Of a stretch of 64,000 bases of DNA, positions 57,081 to 64,000 are shown in pieces (position 1 is the stretch's first letter; the number at the start of each line of letters is the position of its first letter). The notes below the pieces were generated by a model. That model was not told the DNA's origin. It saw only the letters and a list, made by a program, of their open reading frames with translations, and searched no databases. The translations under genes and the position numbers were made by a program. Source of the DNA: Ectobius pallidus (Eukaryota; Arthropoda; Insecta; Blattodea; Ectobiidae). The stretch lies in assembly GCA_964059195.1 (NCBI GenBank), contig CAXKWD010000006.1, positions 65,055,073 to 65,119,072 on the forward strand, written 5' to 3'.

Positions 57081-58455
57081 TAAAGTTCTTCGACTGAGAA
57101 TATTTCAAGTGCACTATGTCCATCAAAATAGGTTTCAACGAGCTAGAGATAGAAGCTAGAACATTTCAAAAATTTCTGTTCTATAATAGGAAATTTAATT
57201 TTAATATAGTGTATAATGTACACACATAGTTTGAGTAGTTAGACAGGGAACCTAAGATTAACATAACCTAAGATTATGATCATTTCTTATAGTTTGAGGA
57301 GAAGGAAATTAATGTTAAGAAGCGTGGATTGTTTTGTATTGATACCTCTTATAAAAATAATCTAATTAAAACAGAATTCCGAAACACTCATTATAATAGT
57401 TCTCTATAATAAGTGCGGATTTTCCATCTTTTCGTTTTCATCTCTCTCGACCAAGACTGAATATCATTCAAGGCCGCATTTGGTTGTCTGACCCTTCATA
57501 AAAGCTACTCGAGGTACAGGTCACAAATAAATGGAAGAGACTGCTATATAGCATATAACTAAACATCTGGCAATTTTTTTAAACAAATGTTTTGAAAAAG
57601 ATTTAGATGTTAAGTACGGCTAATTGGCATAGCCTGTACAGAATTTATGCAAAATCGTTGGAAACGCTTGGCAAATTCAAATTGTCTTCAAGTAACAATT
57701 ATTTTGGTATGAGTAAGAAATGGTCGTCGGGGTGCTTTATGCAAAGTAAACAGGTAAAATTATGTTGTTAATCAGTTTTTCATTTGTGAGTTATGTTGTT
57801 AACAGACAAACATAAACTGACAGATTTTTCTGAAAATTTTATTTTTGGATTTAGAGGAACTCGAAACTTATATTTATGGAGCCGCCCCCTTAGCTGAGTG
57901 GTTAGACCACGTCTTCCACCACTAAGAACCAAAATCAAAACTAAGTGTATCCATGTGGAATGTGTTGGAAAAAATGGGGCTGGGAAAAGTTTTCTCGGGG
58001 TGCTTCTTTTTCCCCTACCATAGCCTATATCATTACACTGTTGCTCCATTCAACATACTATGGCCATTTGTTTGTAATAAAGGAATTATTAAAACGTGTA
58101 TTTATACTAACAACTTGAAATCGAATTTCAGCATCGAGCAGAATATTTCCTCTTCCGGCCCGTGTAGGGAAATTATTTTATTATTCTTTAACAACAAAAA
58201 AAAGTAAACTAATAAAAATGGTGAGCAGGATTACAGGTATGACTTGATTATATACTGACTCAAGGATCTAATTTCACCCACTTCTATAATGGTGGAAGGG
58301 GAGTTAACTGGAACTTTGTAGAGATCTATTGACTTTTCCCTCTTATTGCATTCCACATTCACAGTAATCCAACTCTGTGAATAGAATGCATTAATTACCT
58401 CAACAAGAAATGCAGCGAATACTTGAGAAACAAACCTGAAATTGTAGCTACTTAC
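57081..58455. other. Non-coding intron sequence with a tRNA-like scrap
   Basis: At 57881-57930 CCCCCTTAGCTGAGTGGTTA looks like the head of a tRNA-derived SINE without a B box. Otherwise nothing recognised. Confidence 0.35.
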
Positions 58456-58756
58456 CTAAAGCTTTGTGAGGGCCTGTGAGGACCCAGTCCAGTGAACTGG
58501 CGAGCACTCCATGTTGAAGGAAAACCGCTGGCCTTCTTGATGTTGGGAACATGTAATCCTCAGTATCTTCAGCACGCCTGGATTCCATACCATCAAGCGG
58601 CTTCATATCCATTCCAACTTCATTAGTGTTGAAAGGATTGTGACGTTGGCGGAATTTGGCGCTATAGGGGATTCTGTGTAGGGTGAGATGGTAACCGTCC
58701 TTCGTCACAAGTGTGTGGCTCTCTACGGGGTATCCATGACGAGTAATCAGCTCTGG
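58456..58756 (-). CDS. Lipase 3-like gene, exon A (N-terminal lipase region)
   Basis: A 301-bp minus-strand exon: 100 codons plus one base. Acceptor ACTAG precedes 58756 (an alternative CCAG four bases on is possible); donor GTAAGT begins at 58455. It encodes PELITRHGYPVESHTLVTKD, GYHLTLHRIPYS, a linker, then PAVFLQHGVLASSLDWVLTG. HGYP.E.H.V.T.DGY.L..HRIP is the partial AB-hydrolase lipase domain that begins acid lipases, and the HG in FLQHG belongs to the oxyanion hole. The linker between the two motifs is unusually long (about 40 residues, acidic, with RRAEDTEDY). The signal-peptide exon should lie further right and was not found before 64000. Confidence 0.93.
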
Positions 58757-60405
58757 CTAGTAATATGAAAATGATGTTCTGTTATACAAGAAATTTCATT
58801 ACTGTACCAACAGAAGGTTGAACTACTAAACTGGAATTAGGGTTCTTACTCCTAGCACCACATGTTACTCTACGTAACTTTGTTTCAAGATACGAAGCCA
58901 TGATTTCATTTTACAGCAGAGAACATTTAAATTTAATAATCATATTACCAAGATGTTGAAATAGTAGTTGTTTTCATTATTTAATATAACGCTGTACCTT
59001 TAAATTTTACTTACAGTAATAGTTCTATAGATTTAGCTGCAATTTACAGATCTCCCGATTGTTGGTAAAGTGATTTCCAAAATAGTTTTTAAAGTTTCTT
59101 TGCCTCAATGAAAGAGAGCAAATGTCACTTTATCGTTTGGGAAATTAATATACAATTTCTAGAAAAAAGCATAATATTTGTCATAGATAGTCCTACATGA
59201 ATATTTTGCCTGAGTGTGGATTTATGAAACATTTAAACTCTTTAACTCTTGAACAAAAATTGGAAATTTACTCTTGGTGTTTATAATAGTTGTATCACTG
59301 ATCATAACCCGATTTAATCTTTTTATCTAATAATAGCTGCCCCATTCTTGATTCAACCAACGGACATTCAATTCGTAGAAATTGCAGTTTAAATTTTAAT
59401 ATTTTATCTTTTATTAAAAAGGAACAGTGGAATACTGTACTTTGCTCTCAAAATTGGGAAGAATTCTAATTTGTCAACATATTTTAAACAATATCTAAAA
59501 TATTCCTTGCAAATGCTGAAAAATTAAACCATGGATTACAATATGTATAATTAAGTCAATTCGCACAAGGGATACGATTATGAAAACTTTTATAGCTTAT
59601 CCGCGATAATGACAAACTTAGCCTATTTTTTACTTGATTCGCAGTCAGTTATTTTATAGGATGGAGGCATCGTTATAATAAATCAGATGTTTTTCAGTTT
59701 CGAGAGACGAAGCTCAATCGATTTTTATACGTTTTGTTTTAATTTATCTTAGAACAGATCTTAGAATGGTATTTGATTTTATGTCTTGAAGTTCTAAATC
59801 AGTATTTATAAGTACGCAACTTATAACGGTTTAATTTGTATGCCTTTAAGTAAAAGTGATCCTGGCTTGTTAATTCTTTAATTTACCGAGTTTCGCGTTT
59901 GAGCAACAGAATCACTAACACCAGATTAAGATTCCTGATTTGTACGTTTCCCAATTTTAATTATGTAATTTACCTAAAATACAGTTTTTACTTGTTTAAT
60001 TAACTCTTCATTGCTATTGCTATTGCTATTCAATGTGCAAAGGTGCAGCAATTATTATGTTAAGCTATTAATAGTCTACAGAAAAACCTGATTTGTTACT
60101 TGCATTTAATTATAGACTATCAAATATAAATACCGTGTGCAGTAAGTTATAGTTATTTATGATATAAGTTTCCATAATGTAATTTTTTGGAACAGACGAG
60201 GCAACACAGAACTTCTTTAATACACGAGTTTAAAGTATTATAGTTTCGGAACGTATATTGTGCACGGCATTGTCTAAAACGAATATTTTATTGTAAAGCA
60301 ACGGCATTTTTTGCCTTCTGAGTCTGCGATCGTCAATTGCATTTATTTCTTAATGTGTAAAATGAATATCAGTCAGTAAGGAGATTACTTCAAATATTTG
60401 AATTT
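58757..60405. other. Upstream intron or flank of the lipase gene
   Basis: AT-rich, no exon with signal-peptide character recognised. Confidence 0.4.
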
Positions 60406-60409
60406 TTCT

Positions 60410-60535
60410 CGGCACAAGCTCTTCACGAAGTTTTAAAGGTCTCCAGGCTTTCGGACTCCAGCTCTGAGTCCATCTTCTGGGAATCCCAGACTTAAAACTT
60501 CTCGTCGGATGATAGCACGTGAAGAACTTGTGAAA
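60410..60535. repeat. Nested inverted repeat
   Basis: GCACAAGCTCTTCACG pairs with CGTGAAGAACTTGTG and, inside, AAGTTTTAA pairs with TTAAAACTT. Possibly a small MITE; ends not defined. Confidence 0.45.
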
Positions 60536-61044
60536 AGAGATGACTAGATTTCAACTGGCGATAGCCAGGGAGTGTGTTGCGTAATGCTTCGCTATTGACT
60601 TTAATCGTTGACGCAAATACAAGCTTGATAAAAAGGCCTGGAAGGATATGAAGAATTATATTTTTAATAGTGCACTCTATTGCATGCTAATGTTAAAATG
60701 TGCACAAGACATGAAAGAAAGATCAGAAAATTTGTAGTTTTTTTTTCATGTTGTTGCGTATGTTGTTAATTTTGTAATAAAATAATCATATTTACTTGAT
60801 ATTAAAAATATTTGTTCGTATTTTATTAATTTCATTCCTTCTTAACGTCATACTTTTTAGAGATTTTAAATATTATGCATAGGCCTATCTCTTAATAAGA
60901 AATTACAGAATATATTTTACGAAGGGAATGTTTTCTGAACTTCCTGTATAATTGTAATCCGTGGCGCCGTCCTTTTCTCTATATTCCACCCTGCTTAGCA
61001 GACAACAGTAGTTTCACCCTTAACATCTATGTATAAAAAGGTAA
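60536..61044. other. Non-coding DNA
   Basis: No feature recognised. Confidence 0.35.
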
Positions 61045-61325
61045 AGTGGTCACTATACAGGCCATGGAGGCCCAGAGGGTTCCAGGAGGTTGAGGCTCCA
61101 AGATTTTGGACATTCGGCACATGAAGATGGTAAGGTTGTCAGCCTTACGCACCGGCCACTTTTACCCCCAGGATTGCTCCTGGTATTCATTTCTGTTAGA
61201 GGCTGAGTCGACCCCAGGGCCATAGTGCCACCAGAAGGATTAGGGCAAGTGAAAAATCTCAACCACTTCATCGGGAATCGAACCCGCGACCTTCCGGTGT
61301 GTAGCGCAGCGCTAACATCTATATA
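61045..61325 (-). mobile_element. SINE family B, longest copy
   Basis: Minus strand from 61325: B box GGGTTCGATTCCCGATGAAG, TTGAGATTTTTCAC, CCTTCTGGTGGCACTATGG, GGTCGACTCAGCC, CAGGAGCAATCCTGGGGGTA, GCTGACAACCTTACC and GGAGCCTCAACCTCCTGGAA. The A box region is short or missing. The 92-codon minus frame here is not a gene. Confidence 0.75.
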
Positions 61326-61779
61326 TAACATTTACAAACTCTGCAATTCACTTAAATTAAAGTGATTCTTTAATTATTAAAGCCTTCTTAATCAATTAAT
61401 AAATTTACCTTGAATATTCTCTGCTGTATATGTTATCTTTCTTATTTCTTTGGCGATAGAAATAGTTTTCAGTTTATTAAAATTTGTTTCATTGAGGAGA
61501 TTTTTAAAAGTTTAATGTACATAATTTATGCTATTTTATGCAATTAATAAGTAATGAGCTAACAGAAAATAAAATGCATTAAAATTATTTTCAGTGTTTC
61601 ATTGGTTCTTGGATATATCTTTCAAATTTTGGGGCATATTTGCATGCATTCTTCGTCTTCTGATAGAGCATTAACATTCAGGCTCAGCTGATAATGTTTT
61701 ACAGTCATGAGGCAATAATTCCTTATGATAATCCTTTGGGGGTTATACCTTTGGCTTCGGTGCACGTTTTAAATACCGG
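61326..61779. other. Non-coding DNA
   Basis: AT-rich, nothing recognised. Confidence 0.35.
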
Positions 61780-61823
61780 TAATAATAATAATAATAATTA
61801 TTATTATTATTATTATTATTATT
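61780..61823. repeat. (AAT)n/(ATT)n microsatellite
   Basis: (AATA)n-type run inverting to (TTA)n, able to fold on itself. Confidence 0.85.
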
Positions 61824-62196
61824 TAAAAAGTGCACGTATAATAATAACAATTATTATTAACATCATCATTTTACAAGTTACCAATGCTCTGCTGTAATAT
61901 TATGCGCCTTTTGAACCCTTAACCCTGAAGACATCTGTAACTTTAAGTAATATGCTTTTGAAAGGAGCTAGTGGATATTTGCACATGTAATTGTGTAACC
62001 TAAGAGTACCTGTATAATTCGTATATGGGAGTGTGGTTGATTGTTCTGCACTATCCGTTACTTAGGAAATTATAAATTACTTTATAACTCATATCTTTCC
62101 ATTTGGACCAATAACATATAAGAATGAATCTGAAACCAGCCAATCACAGACGTGATGTACTCAGTGTTTATCGAATTTGCTCTATCTCATCGTGTA

Positions 62197-62620
62197 AAAG
62201 TAATAAAGACAAGTCCTCTTTCTTTATATTCTAATCAGGTCGGAGGATCTGAAGGCAGTGACTTACGTACAGTACACACCACACGTCTCGGTACTTTATG
62301 ACTTTTTCTGGAAAAAACAGTGAATATTACGTTTACATTTGTTCAGGAATCAGTATTATAATATTTTAGGGAAATGTATTCCGTAGTTAAGCAACATTGT
62401 CATTCATTTATTGTAATACCTTTTGTAAACATTATAAACTCATACGCAACTCAACAGCATGAGTGTACACTGGTGACATGCGAGAGAACAGCGAAGGGGT
62501 AGGGGATGAATTCAGAGATATCATTCGCCTCCTTTTCGATAATAGACTCTTCCGACGTCCAGACAACTGACCATCTTACATCTGCTCCTACGTGTGCATA
62601 AATCTTTCAAGGAACTATAC
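62197..62620 (+). repeat. Dispersed repeat R430, copy 2
   Basis: Same order of conserved words as 19799-20232; estimated moderately diverged, with several small indels. Confidence 0.65.
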
Positions 62621-64000
62621 TTAACAGTACGTACAGCTAGGAACTATTACAATAAACGTTGAAGGCAAGACATCTTCAATATCAAATTTCAGCAAACAAT
62701 AGGCTACTCGAATAAATGGGTGCTCATTAAGGGATCAAGTTTTATTCACAGAAAAGAGCCACATTGATTAAATGTCATGAATGCCTTTTAATATTACTGT
62801 GTCAATCTCTATTAAAATAATTCAATTGTAATACATTTTTAATAACTTTTTATTACATGTTATTTGTTCAATATTCATTATTAACGCAACTCGTGACATG
62901 GAACTCTCCTAGATAAATTCCTTGGCTGCGAGTTCCAATCACTCGTGGCATTACCTATGAAAATGGTTGATTTTACGTTTTTTGTATCAAACTAAGCCAA
63001 GAAACAGTTTTTCTATGTTTCCATTTTTTATTGACTTCCTACGTTTTTGTTTACAGCGACCACTCTTTTGATACCTCACTTGCATTTGCCTGATTGTAAA
63101 TATGCAGTAACTGTCGTGAGACAGAAATAGGTTTAATGGTGTATGGCATGACATCCATGCTGATAAGGTCTGTTCGTTAGTACAAAAAACACCCACACAT
63201 GTTATCGTTTTAGGGAATAGATATATCGGGTGTTGGTGGTGAAAACCATTTACACCCTAGTGGAATAATATATTATGCAACGAGCCTATCATGGCATTTA
63301 TTAAGACGCTGGTTGTTCAGTTATGTTGTGATCTTTTTAGCTGTTAATATTTTTATTGCTAAATGTTTAATTTTATTATGATGGATGGTTGGTTTGATTT
63401 CTTTCTGCTTTTCGCCCGTTTTCAGGGGGCCTTGCATTCTCTTCATTATTTTTAAGGACAGTTGAATTTCTCTACAATATGTTTTTTATATTGTTAGCTT
63501 TCTTCTTTTCTTCTTGTTTCAAACATTCCTTCTTCGTCTTCGCCATTTTTAAATCCTCTTAAAGGATCATTGTCCATATCTGGACTTAACTAGCAGTGGT
63601 TTTTTAACGTCATAATTCCTTATTCTTCGCTTCCTGCAAGTTAAGGCTTCTTTATAATTGATATTAATTGCACAGAAGCAATTTTTCACATTTATTCGTC
63701 TCAGAAAAGGCTGGATTCGTTTAGTGCTTCCACCAGGCATTTCTACATGAATTGACTATCTTGATTATGACCTGATTTGGACTTCAGGACTATTTTTGAG
63801 GTAATATTAGCTACGAAAGGAATCTTATTACCTAGTGAGTGCATTAAAGCTCTAAAATTATTTCATACAGCTAATAATATTAAATTGATTTTATTGCAAC
63901 GTAGCTGTATCTACTTTAACACGCAATATAAATTCAGTAACATTATTATTGCGTATTATTTGGTGAATTAAAATATCACAAGATTGACTGTGAACCTTAA
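62621..64000. other. Non-coding DNA to window end
   Basis: AT-rich; no gene, SINE box or element end recognised. Confidence 0.4.

Larger units (their letters stand above)
41831..58455 (-). other. Lipase intron A-B (16.6 kb)
   Basis: Bounded by the GTAAGT donor of exon A and the TTTACAG acceptor of exon B. Its size is explained largely by inserted elements: R1-clade LINE, foldback element, two hATs, MITE, SINE, and a LINE with a target duplication. Confidence 0.8.

Overview
This is animal nuclear DNA with no operons, AT-rich, very sparse in genes and dense in transposable elements. Split exons with GT/AG junctions, 7-17 kb introns, tRNA-derived SINEs, R1-clade and other LINEs, many hAT elements and a frequent palindromic AGGCCTA octamer suggest an insect with a large genome. 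A cockroach or another blattodean is my best guess; this is inference, since no diagnostic host gene was compared.

Only one host gene can be supported. It is an acid-lipase-type (lipase 3-like / gastric lipase-like) alpha/beta hydrolase on the minus strand. Four consecutive exons at 58756-58456, 41830-41716, 29503-29260 and 22419-22210 join in frame with matching phases (1, 2, 0). They encode the N-terminal lipase region, the oxyanion HG, the GHSMG nucleophile elbow and the start of the cap region. The signal-peptide exon (expected beyond 58757) and the exon(s) with the catalytic Asp and His (expected below 22200) were not found.

The rest is mobile DNA. At 2.9-10.8 kb lies a complete young LTR element with two apparently identical 1486-bp LTRs, a TATT target duplication and a PBS-like site. 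It has an intact 679-residue Gag but no pol, so it looks like a non-autonomous TR-GAG element. From 11 to 22 kb there are SINE pieces, a duplicated minisatellite block and dispersed unclassified repeats. The lipase intron at 22.4-29.3 kb holds a SPIN-like hAT MITE and a SINE. The intron at 29.5-41.7 kb holds a Mutator-like fragment, a LINE piece, three hAT elements (two with exact 8-bp target duplications) and a mariner-like MITE. The intron at 41.8-58.5 kb holds an R1-clade LINE inside a (TACA)n microsatellite, in the manner of Waldo. It also holds a 3.1-kb foldback element with arms of about 178-bp tandem repeats around a coding-like fragment, two more hAT elements, a mariner-like MITE, a SINE and a LINE copy with a 14-bp target duplication. 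From 58.8 to 64 kb there are only repeats and AT-rich DNA.

The genes do not form a pathway. The picture is one stretched lipase gene whose introns grew by insertions of several transposon classes. Many of these can be delimited to the base by their target-site duplications.
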